Assembly (NCBI RefSeq): GCF_010723735.1
Contig: NZ_BLLB01000002.1
Span: 1,922,001 to 1,986,000, forward strand
From: Mycolicibacterium hippocampi
Lineage (GTDB): Bacteria; Actinomycetota; Actinomycetes; Mycobacteriales; Mycobacteriaceae
Length of the DNA stretch: 64,000 nt
Direction: 5' to 3'
Positions within the stretch are counted from its first letter, which is position 1, and every line of letters starts with the position of its first letter. A model generated the notes under the pieces. It had not been told where the DNA came from. It saw nothing but the letters and a program-made list of their open reading frames with translations, and ran no database searches. The position numbers were made by a program, and so were the translations under genes. Below are positions 57,112-64,000 of the stretch, in pieces.

Positions 57112-58259
57112 GACAAGCTCAGTTCCCGCACCATGCCGTACACGCCGGTCAGCCAGGCCGCCAGGGGCACCACCGCCGCCAGGGCCAGGTACTCCACGGC
57201 CTGCACGCTCTGACGGACCACGGGATTCGACAGCAGGAGACCCGCCCGGCAGCGCAGCACGCCGACACCGGCGATCACCGCGGCCGCACCGAGCCAGGCG
57301 GCGTGTTCGGGGGCGATGCGCACCGCGACGGTGTGGGCGGCGAGAAGCGCGCAGAGTCCTGCGGCGCAAGATACCAACCGCCGCCGGGTGTCGACGTGGG
57401 AGCGTTGACGCAGCAGCAGCAGGAGTCCGACGTCGGCGGCGAACAGGACGGCGACAGCGGGCGAGGTCTGCGGCTGGGCTGCGACTGCCGCGACCCCGAT
57501 CGTGGCGGCGCAGGACCATCCGGCGACCAGGCCGGTCAGGATGCGGTGCGCGAATGCTGCCCGTGCGTCGTCGATGTCCGAGCGGGCCGGACCCAAGCCG
57601 GCCGCCACCACCGTCACCTTCGGCGCGAGGGACAGGCCGGCCAGCGACAGCACCGTCAACACCGCGCCGCTCACCGCCAACGTCGCCGAGGTGGCCACCG
57701 CGACCGCCCCCGCCGTGGCGACGGCCGCCGTCGCCGCCGCAAGGCCGGTCAACACCGCGGTGTCACCACATGACAGACGCAGCAACAGGATCGAGACGGC
57801 CAGCCCACAGGACGCGGTGAGCAGCACTGCGGCCGGCCATGGCGCGTCGGGCACCGCGAGAAACCCGGAGGCGAGCGCCACGACAACCACACCGGGACTC
57901 AACACCGCGGCACGCGCGGACTCGCCGCCGGTTTCGGTGGCCACCCGGGCCACGACGTCACCGGGGTCACCGTAGGTTCTGTATGGCGTGGGGGGTGGGG
58001 CGGTGTCGAGCAGGATCAGATCACCGTCCTCAACGGCATTCTCCCGCAACGACAGCGACGTATCGATGCGGTCACCCCCCACCCGGGTCAGATACCAGTG
58101 CTGCGGGTGAAGCGTTGTGACCGATTCGCCGACGGCGGCGTCTACCACCGACGGGATCAGCTCGCCGACCGGGCAGTCGGCGGGCAGCACAAGGTCGACC
58201 GCCGCCGGCTGCTGTCGCCCCGTCACGTGGATGACCAACCTGCACAACGTATCCGGCAC
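57108..58259 (-). CDS. eccD4: ESX-4 membrane channel protein EccD4
   Basis: 383 residues from GTG at 58259. N-terminal ubiquitin-like domain (residues ~1-95: DLVLPADCPVGELIPSVV) followed by hydrophobic segments; I count about nine, fewer than the 11 of typical EccD, and the protein is shorter than the ~467-residue M. tuberculosis EccD4. No frameshift is evident, so it seems to be a compact form, but the segment count is by eye. EccD forms the vestibule of the ESX membrane pore. Divergent from eccC4. Confidence 0.88.
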   Translation of the reverse strand: MPDTLCRLVIHVTGRQQPAAVDLVLPADCPVGELIPSVVDAAVGESVTTLHPQHWYLTRVGGDRIDTSLSLRENAVEDGDLILLDTAPPPTPYRTYGDPGDVVARVATETGGESARAAVLSPGVVVVALASGFLAVPDAPWPAAVLLTASCGLAVSILLLRLSCGDTAVLTGLAAATAAVATAGAVAVATSATLAVSGAVLTVLSLAGLSLAPKVTVVAAGLGPARSDIDDARAAFAHRILTGLVAGWSCAATIGVAAVAAQPQTSPAVAVLFAADVGLLLLLRQRSHVDTRRRLVSCAAGLCALLAAHTVAVRIAPEHAAWLGAAAVIAGVGVLRCRAGLLLSNPVVRQSVQAVEYLALAAVVPLAAWLTGVYGMVRELSLS

Positions 58260-58313
58260 ACCGTGAACGTAACCCGGTTCACCGCCGGGGCGACGCAGAA
58301 GTTTGTCCGGTTG

Positions 58314-58355
58314 TGGATGGAACGTTCTGGATGGGACCTTGTGGATGGAACGGAG
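58314..58355. repeat. Three tandem 14-bp repeats between eccD4 and eccC4
   Basis: Units begin TGGATGGAACGTTC (58314), TGGATGGGACCTTG (58328) and TGGATGGAACGGAG (58342). The core TGGATGG recurs at exact 14-bp steps. A 14-bp period does not preserve reading frame, arguing against protein-coding origin even though one frame is open. Located between the divergent ESX-4 genes, suggesting a regulatory or slippage-prone site. Confidence 0.7.
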
Positions 58356-58381
58356 TCGGGGGCCGCTGCGTCTATTCGTCA

Positions 58382-61300
58382 ATGGACCCGCACGCCACGT
58401 CGCCTCCCCGGTCCCCGGTCATGCCGGGAGGCCAGATCGTCCTGGACGCACCGCCGGATCTGCCGAACCCGACCCCGGCGAGTCCGATGGCGCGGCTGAT
58501 GCCCGTGGCGATGCTGGCGGCGATGGCGGGCATGAGTGCGCTGTATCTGACCTCGGGTAACGGCTCGACGCGCAATCCGATGTTTCTGTTCTTCCCGGCG
58601 ATGATGCTCGTGTCGGTGATCGGAACCCTCGCTTACGGTGCCCGCGGCACGGGGCGCATCGCCGAGATCAACGTCCAACGCGCCGAGTACCTGCGCTACC
58701 TGGACACTCTCGACGACGCCCTGGCGGACTGCGGGTACCACCAGCATTCGGCGATGCACCGAATGCATCCCGACCCCAGGGCGTTGTGGACGCTGGCCGG
58801 CGCCGAGCGGATGTGGGAACGCACCGCAGAGCATCCGCAGTTCGGTTCGGTACGGGTCGGCGTGGGAGAGCAACCGGCCGCCACCACGGTGCTGGCACCC
58901 GACCTCGATACCGACGACACCGCAGACCCCGTCACCACCGGGGCGGCCCGCAGGTTGGTGGACCGCCGAGCGGTTGTCGGCGGGTTGCCGGTCGCGGTGC
59001 CGTTGCTGTCCGCCGCGGTAGTCGCCGTCACAGGCCAGACTGAAGCAGCCCGCGCGGTGGTGCGCGCCCTGGTGTGCCAGGTCGCGATGCTGCACCACCC
59101 GTGCCTGGTGGGCATCGCCGCGCTGTCCGGGCCGGATGCGCGGGGCGCCTGGGACTGGCTGAAATGGCTTCCGCACCACAGCGCTTCCGACACCAGCCGG
59201 CATCAAGTGGTGATCGTCGACGGCTGCGGCGGGCCGGCGCCCGCCGAAGGACTGACCCTCATCGAGATCCGCGCCGATGACCATCGGCCCGCTGTGAGCG
59301 TGTTCGTGGACGCGGACGAACTCGCCGTCACGTGTGACGCGATGCCTCTGGCGGACGCGCTGGCGTGTGCCAGACGGCTGGCACGGCACCGGCCGTCGGT
59401 GGCCACCGCCCACCACGATCAGGGGGCGGCGGACTGGCTGGGGTTGCTGGGGATCGACGATGCCGAGCGGATCGACGCGGACCGGATGTGGTCTGCCGGC
59501 ACCGGCAGGACACCGTTGCGCGTCCCCATCGGCACGGCCGAGGACGGAACCGTCGTCGACCTGGACATCAAGGAGGCCGCCGCGGGTGGAATGGGTCCCC
59601 ACGGGTTGTGTGTGGGCGCCACCGGGTCCGGCAAGTCGGAGTTCCTGCGCACGCTGGCCCTGGGGATGATCGCCACACACTCTCCCGAGGTGCTCAACCT
59701 CGTGCTTGTCGACTTCAAGGGTGGCGCCACCTTCCTCGGCATGGAGAACGCCCGGCACGTCTCGGCGGTGATCACCAACCTCGCCGACGAGGCGGCACTG
59801 GTATCCCGGATGCGGGAAGCGCTGTCCGGCGAGATCCATCGCCGGCAGGAGTTACTCAGAGCTGCAGGCAATTTCACCAACGTCGCCGAGTACGACAACG
59901 CGCGTGCCCGCGGCCGGGGGCTGCCCGCGCTGCCGGCCTTGTTCATCATCGTCGACGAGTTCTCCGAACTGCTCAGCCAGCACCCGGACTTCGCAGAATT
60001 GTTCGTGGCGATCGGCCGGTTGGGCCGATCGCTGGGCATGCACCTGTTGCTGGCCAGCCAGCGCCTCGACGAGGGCAGGCTGCGTGGCCTGGAATCCCAC
60101 CTGTCCTACCGGGTGTGCCTGAAGACGTTCTCGGCGAGTGAATCACGCGCGGTCCTCGGTGTGGCCGACGCCTACCATCTACCGACGCAGCCGGGAGCGG
60201 CGTACCTGAAAACCGCCTCCGGCGACGTGGCGCGGTTCCAGACCGCGTTCGTGTCGGGCGGGTACACACCTCGGCGACCGGCGCCGACGCGCGCCGACCG
60301 TCCGGCGGCCGTGCTGTTCACGCCGTCGCTCCCGGCGCCACCGGCGCGGCCGGACCCGCAGGCGGACAACACGATCCCGCGACGGTCGGTGCTGGACACG
60401 GTGCTGTGCAGGCTGGCCGGCCACGGACCCGCCGCGCATCGGGTGTGGCTGCCGCCGCTCGGTGGGCCACCCCGCCTCGGGGAACTGCTGCAGACCGCGG
60501 CGACCGCCCACCTGCGGGTACCGATCGGCCTGGTCGATCGCCCGTACGAACAGCGGCACGAGCACCTGTCCGTCGACCTGTCCGGTGCGGCAGGCAACAT
60601 CGCGGTCGTCGGCGCGCCACGGTCGGGAAAGTCGACGGCGCTGCGGACCGTGCTCTGCGCACTGGCCGCCACCCACGACGCCGGGAGCGTCCAGTTCTAC
60701 TGCCTGGACTTCGGTGGCGGCTCCTTGGCCGCGCTCGCCGACCTACCCCATGTCGGCTCGGTCGCCGGCCGTAGCGAGGGTGATCGGTGCCGGCGCACGG
60801 TCGCCGCGCTGGAGACGGTGCTGCGGCGGCGGGAGACGGCGTTCCAGCGGCTGGGTCTCGAGTCGTTCGCCGAGTACCGCAGCAGCCCCGAGTCGGCCGA
60901 CGACCCCTACGGTGAGGTGTTCCTGGTGATCGACGGCTGGGGCACCGTGCGCCAGGAGTTCGAGGCACTGGAGGCGCCGATCACCGCCCTTGCCGCGCAG
61001 GGGTTGTCGTACGGCCTGCACGTGATCATCGCCGCGGGCCGGTGGGCGGAGCTGCGTCCGGCGCTCAAGGACCAGATCGCGACGCGGATCGAGCTGCGGC
61101 TCGGTGACCCCGCCGAGTCCGAGATGGATCGCCGGCGCGCGCGGGACCTTGCCGAGCGCCCGCCGGGGCGGGGGATCACCCGGGAGGGACGCGAGTTCGC
61201 GATCGCGCTGCCCCACCTCGACCTGGCCGGTCGCCGGGCGGGTAGGGCGGCCCCGCCGGTCGAACTGCTGCCCACCCGCGTGGATCACGTCGGGCTGGTC

Positions 61301-62017
61301 GCCGCCGCCGCCCTGCTCCGGCCGCAGCAAGTGGCCCTGGGAGTCGGCGAACGCGACCTGACACCGGTGCTGCTGGACTTCGCCGAGCACCCCCATCTGC
61401 TTGTGCTCGGCGAGGGGGAATGCGGCAAGACGGAGGTGCTGCGCCTGCTCTGCACCGAGCTTGCCCGGATCCACACCCCCGCTGAGGTGCAGCTCGAGAT
61501 CGTCGACTTCCGTCGCACCATGCTCGGTGTCATCGAGTCGGAGCACCTGGGCGGCTATTCGGTGTCGGGCACGGCCCTGACGTCGCGGATGGCGGCGTTG
61601 ACGGACCGACTCGACCAGCGGATGCCGGACGAGCACGTCACCCAGCAGCAGCTGCGCAACCGGTCCTGGTGGGCTGGGCCGGAGATCTACGTCGTCGTCG
61701 ACGACTACGACCTGGTGGCCGGTGCCACCGGCAACCCACTACTGCCGCTCGCCGACTTCCTGCCGCATGCAAAGGATCTCGGACTGCACGTGATCGTGGC
61801 CCGCCGCTCCGGCGGGGCCGCTCGGGCGATGTTCGATCCCGTCCTCGCCCGACTGCGCGACATGGGATGCTCCGGGCTGATGATGAGCGCCACCCCCGAC
61901 GAGGGAGTGTTGCTCGGAACCTCCCGGCCCGCTCCGCTGCCCCCCGGACGCGGCACTCTCACTACGCGCGGTAAGCCGGACGAACTGCTCCAGGTGGGCT
62001 GGGTGGCACCACCGTGA
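58382..62017 (+). CDS. eccC4: ESX-4 FtsK/SpoIIIE-type ATPase EccC4
   Basis: 1211 residues from ATG at 58382; a GTG at 58313 would give 1234 residues, close to the 1236 of M. tuberculosis EccC4, but lies in the tandem repeats. Two N-terminal membrane helices (LMPVAMLAAMAGMSALYL, MFLFFPAMMLVSVIG), a DUF region, and three ATPase domains with Walker A motifs GATGSGKSE, GAPRSGKST and GEGECGKTE, and Walker B-like LFIIVDEFSEL and YVVVDDYDL. Motor and substrate receptor for the secreted WXG100 pairs. It is a single fused chain, unlike split EccCa/EccCb of ESX-1. Confidence 0.94.
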   Translation: MDPHATSPPRSPVMPGGQIVLDAPPDLPNPTPASPMARLMPVAMLAAMAGMSALYLTSGNGSTRNPMFLFFPAMMLVSVIGTLAYGARGTGRIAEINVQRAEYLRYLDTLDDALADCGYHQHSAMHRMHPDPRALWTLAGAERMWERTAEHPQFGSVRVGVGEQPAATTVLAPDLDTDDTADPVTTGAARRLVDRRAVVGGLPVAVPLLSAAVVAVTGQTEAARAVVRALVCQVAMLHHPCLVGIAALSGPDARGAWDWLKWLPHHSASDTSRHQVVIVDGCGGPAPAEGLTLIEIRADDHRPAVSVFVDADELAVTCDAMPLADALACARRLARHRPSVATAHHDQGAADWLGLLGIDDAERIDADRMWSAGTGRTPLRVPIGTAEDGTVVDLDIKEAAAGGMGPHGLCVGATGSGKSEFLRTLALGMIATHSPEVLNLVLVDFKGGATFLGMENARHVSAVITNLADEAALVSRMREALSGEIHRRQELLRAAGNFTNVAEYDNARARGRGLPALPALFIIVDEFSELLSQHPDFAELFVAIGRLGRSLGMHLLLASQRLDEGRLRGLESHLSYRVCLKTFSASESRAVLGVADAYHLPTQPGAAYLKTASGDVARFQTAFVSGGYTPRRPAPTRADRPAAVLFTPSLPAPPARPDPQADNTIPRRSVLDTVLCRLAGHGPAAHRVWLPPLGGPPRLGELLQTAATAHLRVPIGLVDRPYEQRHEHLSVDLSGAAGNIAVVGAPRSGKSTALRTVLCALAATHDAGSVQFYCLDFGGGSLAALADLPHVGSVAGRSEGDRCRRTVAALETVLRRRETAFQRLGLESFAEYRSSPESADDPYGEVFLVIDGWGTVRQEFEALEAPITALAAQGLSYGLHVIIAAGRWAELRPALKDQIATRIELRLGDPAESEMDRRRARDLAERPPGRGITREGREFAIALPHLDLAGRRAGRAAPPVELLPTRVDHVGLVAAAALLRPQQVALGVGERDLTPVLLDFAEHPHLLVLGEGECGKTEVLRLLCTELARIHTPAEVQLEIVDFRRTMLGVIESEHLGGYSVSGTALTSRMAALTDRLDQRMPDEHVTQQQLRNRSWWAGPEIYVVVDDYDLVAGATGNPLLPLADFLPHAKDLGLHVIVARRSGGAARAMFDPVLARLRDMGCSGLMMSATPDEGVLLGTSRPAPLPPGRGTLTTRGKPDELLQVGWVAPP

Positions 62018-63159
62018 CCGTGACCGTGATCGAGGTCGGCCCGCAGACCGTGCGAGGGCCCGGCGCCGCCGCACCGCAGGAAGTGGTCGCTGCGGCGATC
62101 GAGTGCATCGACGACCGGTTCGCACTGCTCGGCGATCGCCTCGTCGAGGTTCGGTCGCTGTGGGGTGAGGTGCTCGACGTCGTCGCCGCCGAGCACACCG
62201 GGACGCTGGCGCTGGTCTTCCCGACCTGGTGGTCCGCGGCGCGCATCGAGCTCGTCACCGATTCGGCGCGCAGTCGTGCAACCGAAGTCGTTGTTCTACG
62301 ACGCGCTTCGATCCTCGCGGGGCACGGATCAGCCACGGCGGTCGAGTTCTCGGACGACCTGGTGGTGGTCACCTCTCCCGGTGCGAGCGTCACGGTGTTG
62401 TCCCGCGCCGAAGGCGATGTCGCGCAGTATCTTCGCGGAGCGAGCGCCGTTGTGGTCGATGTGCCCGCGGGGGTGACGCCGCCGGCTCCGGCGCTCACCG
62501 TCTGTCTGTATGCCACCGCGGTCACGCTGGCGCACAGCGACCGGCATCGCCTGCTGGCCGCGGCGAACCACGCGATGCCACATCACGGCCCGGATGGGTC
62601 GGTCGGCGTCGCGGCCCACCGCCGGAGGCGAACCGTTGCCGTGATGGCAGGGGTTTTTCTGTCGGTGGCCGCGGCCGGCGGGGGATGGGCCGCGCAGGCG
62701 CTCTCGGGCCAACGGCCCTCCGAATCCGCCGGCACGCTGCTGGTCGAGGGGCGGGTCGCCGTTCGGGTGCCCGCACAGTGGACGGTCGAACGCATCACCT
62801 CCGGACCCGGGTCGGCCCGGGTGAGGGTTTCTGCACCCACCGGCGACCCGACCGCCCTGCACATCACCCAGTCATCCGGCCAGATGTCGCAGACACTTCA
62901 GGAGGTGGCGGAATCGTTGCGTCGCGCAGTGCAGTCCGAGCCTTCCGGGGTGTTCGTCGACTTCGATCCGGACGGCAACGTCGGCAACAGGCCGGCGGTG
63001 ACGTATCGCGAACGACGAGCGGACGGTGACACCGGCTGGGCCGTGGTGATCGACGGCGCGACCCGCATCGCCATCGGCTGCCAGGGGCCTGCGGCGCGCC
63101 GCGACGTCATCGACGCCGTGTGCATCCAAGCCGTCGAGTCCGCACAGGTGTTGCCCTGA
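62014..63159 (+). CDS. Type VII secretion-associated protein (Rv3446c-like)
   Basis: 381 residues, GTG start overlapping the eccC4 stop. Divided into an N-terminal cytosolic part with no recognised catalytic motifs, a basic patch HRRRRTVAVMAGVFLSVAAAGGGW marking a single membrane helix (around residues 205-230), and an extracytoplasmic domain (VAVRVPAQWTVERI) with two Cys near the end (IGCQGP, AVCIQA). Matches the ESX-4-associated family TIGR03931 by organisation. Role in secretion unknown. Same strand as eccC4 and esxU; 72 bp before esxU. Confidence 0.85.
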   Translation: MTVTVIEVGPQTVRGPGAAAPQEVVAAAIECIDDRFALLGDRLVEVRSLWGEVLDVVAAEHTGTLALVFPTWWSAARIELVTDSARSRATEVVVLRRASILAGHGSATAVEFSDDLVVVTSPGASVTVLSRAEGDVAQYLRGASAVVVDVPAGVTPPAPALTVCLYATAVTLAHSDRHRLLAAANHAMPHHGPDGSVGVAAHRRRRTVAVMAGVFLSVAAAGGGWAAQALSGQRPSESAGTLLVEGRVAVRVPAQWTVERITSGPGSARVRVSAPTGDPTALHITQSSGQMSQTLQEVAESLRRAVQSEPSGVFVDFDPDGNVGNRPAVTYRERRADGDTGWAVVIDGATRIAIGCQGPAARRDVIDAVCIQAVESAQVLP

Positions 63160-63231
63160 AATTGCGGGAACCGAACCGTCAGCCGCCGCGTCCTACTTAC
63201 ATACCGCTCGCCACACCACGAAAGGATCGCG

Positions 63232-63573
63232 ATGACCAGCCCCTCAGGCCCCACCAGCAGTTCGGGTTCCGCTCTCACCACCGACTTCGACCTGATGGTC
63301 TCGGTCGCCGGCAAGACCGACGCCCGCAATGAGGAGATCCGGGCCATGCTGCAGTCTTTCGTCGGCAGAATGAACAGTGTGCCGCCGTCGGTGTGGGGTG
63401 GTGTCGCCGCCACCCGCTTCCGTGACGTGATGGAACGCTGGGACACCGAGTCGCTTCGGCTGCACACGGCGCTGCAGCGGATCTCGGAGACCATCCGGGA
63501 CAACGAGCGGCTACTGCGGGAGGCCACCGACAGTCACTCGCAGCGTATCGGCGCCGTCGCCGGAAACCTCTGA
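63232..63573 (+). CDS. esxU: ESX-4 WXG100-family protein EsxU
   Basis: 113 residues; two-helix hairpin with the turn motif [14 protein letters not shown] (WxG). Ser/Thr-rich N-terminus ([11 protein letters not shown]) then the [18 protein letters not shown] [14 protein letters not shown] helix found in M. tuberculosis EsxU. ATG preceded by GAAAGGA. Probably forms a heterodimer with EsxT, 10 bp downstream, and is exported by EccC4/EccD4. Confidence 0.95.
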   Translation: MTSPSGPTSSSGSALTTDFDLMVSVAGKTDARNEEIRAMLQSFVGRMNSVPPSVWGGVAATRFRDVMERWDTESLRLHTALQRISETIRDNERLLREATDSHSQRIGAVAGNL

Positions 63574-63583
63574 GGAGCACCCC

Positions 63584-63880
63584 GTGAACCCGATGCTGTC
63601 CTATGACTTCGGCGAGATCGAATACACCGTCCGCCAGGAGATCCACTCCACTTCGGCCCGGCTGAACGCCGCGCTCGACGATCTGCGTGCCCAGATCGCG
63701 CCGCTGCAGGCGACCTGGACGCGAGAGGCGGCCGACGCCTACCGCATCGAGCAGGCGCGCTGGGAGCAGGCCGCGGCGGCGCTCAACGACATCCTGTTCA
63801 GCCTCGGAAATGCGGTACGCGACGGCGCCGACGACGTGGCCGCCGTCGATCGCAGTGCCGCAGGCGCCTGGGGCGTCTGA
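63584..63880 (+). CDS. esxT: ESX-4 WXG100-family protein EsxT
   Basis: 98 residues from GTG at 63584 with AGGAGC upstream. The helix-turn motif reads LQATWTREAADAY, so the WxG is WTR here, the same variation as in the M. tuberculosis protein; VRQEIHSTSARLNAAL precedes it. Partner of EsxU. Last gene of the ESX-4 unit, followed directly by a strong hairpin. Confidence 0.95.
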   Translation: MNPMLSYDFGEIEYTVRQEIHSTSARLNAALDDLRAQIAPLQATWTREAADAYRIEQARWEQAAAALNDILFSLGNAVRDGADDVAAVDRSAAGAWGV

Positions 63881-63896
63881 CGACACCAACGGATTT

Positions 63897-63942
63897 CTGT
63901 GCGGCCCCCGGGCGGAGGAGAGCCGATCCGGGGGCCGCACAG
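63897..63942 (+). terminator. Strong hairpin terminator after esxT
   Basis: Perfect 15-bp stem: CTGTGCGGCCCCCGG (63897-63911) and CCGGGGGCCGCACAG (63928-63942) with a 16-nt loop. No U-tract follows, as is usual in mycobacteria. It lies 17 bp after the esxT stop. The remaining ~58 bp to the window end contain TTTGGACTAGGGT, a possible promoter -10 region for the next gene (rplM is expected by synteny), but no start codon can be assigned. Confidence 0.75.
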
Positions 63943-64000
63943 TACTGCCGGTGCGCAGTTTGGACTAGGGTGACGGCACAGCCGACGATGAGGAGCGTGG

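Noticed and set aside
58379..59839. 486-codon minus-strand frame at the start of eccC4
   Set aside because: Overlaps a certain ESX gene and has no family features.

Overview
The window is high-GC DNA from a fast-growing mycobacterium (Mycolicibacterium-like). The evidence is ribosomal proteins closely matching the tuberculosis-complex sequences, a complete ESX-4 type VII secretion locus, Culp-type cutinases, a luciferase-like oxidoreductase of the F420 type, rmlB/rmlC, and mmsA-fadE9-mmsB in mycobacterial order. The species cannot be named from sequence alone. Genes are packed densely; no gene-free stretch exceeds about 235 bp. No rRNA, tRNA, CRISPR array or insertion sequence was seen.

Layout. 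(1) 1-2501: the end of an arylsulfatase, a lipoprotein and a formylglycine-generating-enzyme homologue, i.e. a sulfatase plus its activator. (2) 2510-6923: spc ribosomal operon rplN-rplX-rplE-rpsN-rpsH-rplF-rplR-rpsE-rpmD-rplO behind a good sigma-70-type promoter. (3) 7003-15363: a small secreted protein, sppA, three tandem SAM methyltransferases on the minus strand, then secY-adk-map-marR. (4) 15364-18094: a GAF histidine kinase/NarL response regulator pair and a degenerate HAD protein. (5) 18083-22567: mmsA-fadE9-mmsB (valine catabolism) with an IclR regulator upstream. (6) 22630-33246: a catabolic island of nine genes under two regulators: an unrecognised TIM-barrel-like protein, acylating acetaldehyde dehydrogenase, 4-hydroxy-2-oxovalerate aldolase and APC permease; then TetR, an aminobutyraldehyde-type dehydrogenase, a small protein, a CrtI/PYROXD2-like flavoenzyme and a sugar-acid dehydratase. 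(7) 33259-45709: rmlC/rmlB, SDR, LLM oxidoreductase, a cNMP-domain histidine kinase next to a receiver/thioredoxin-reductase-like fusion, an alpha/beta hydrolase, a HAD-ATPase fusion, Usp, flotillin and NfeD. (8) 45752-50589: infA-rpmJ-rpsM-rpsK-rpsD-rpoA-rplQ-truA. (9) 50586-54335: three cutinases, an EamA exporter and a CGNR regulator. (10) 54385-63880: ESX-4 (eccB4, mycP4, eccD4, eccC4, associated protein, esxU, esxT), closed by a strong hairpin.

The best candidate for something undescribed is the catabolic island. The IlvD/Edd protein carries the sugar-acid-dehydratase signature, and dehydration of a 2,3,4-trihydroxy acid would give exactly the 4-hydroxy-2-oxo acid that the neighbouring aldolase splits into pyruvate and an aldehyde. 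The acylating dehydrogenase would then make acyl-CoA. If the product is acetyl-CoA, the entry compound would be a 5-deoxypentonate. No meta-cleavage dioxygenase or hydratase, the usual partners of this aldolase, is present. Two operators, an 11-bp-arm inverted repeat over the IclR-divergent promoter and a 42-bp near-perfect palindrome before tetR, suggest dedicated control. A second point of interest is the receiver-(thioredoxin-like)-flavoprotein fusion that has lost its CxxC, next to a cNMP-domain kinase.
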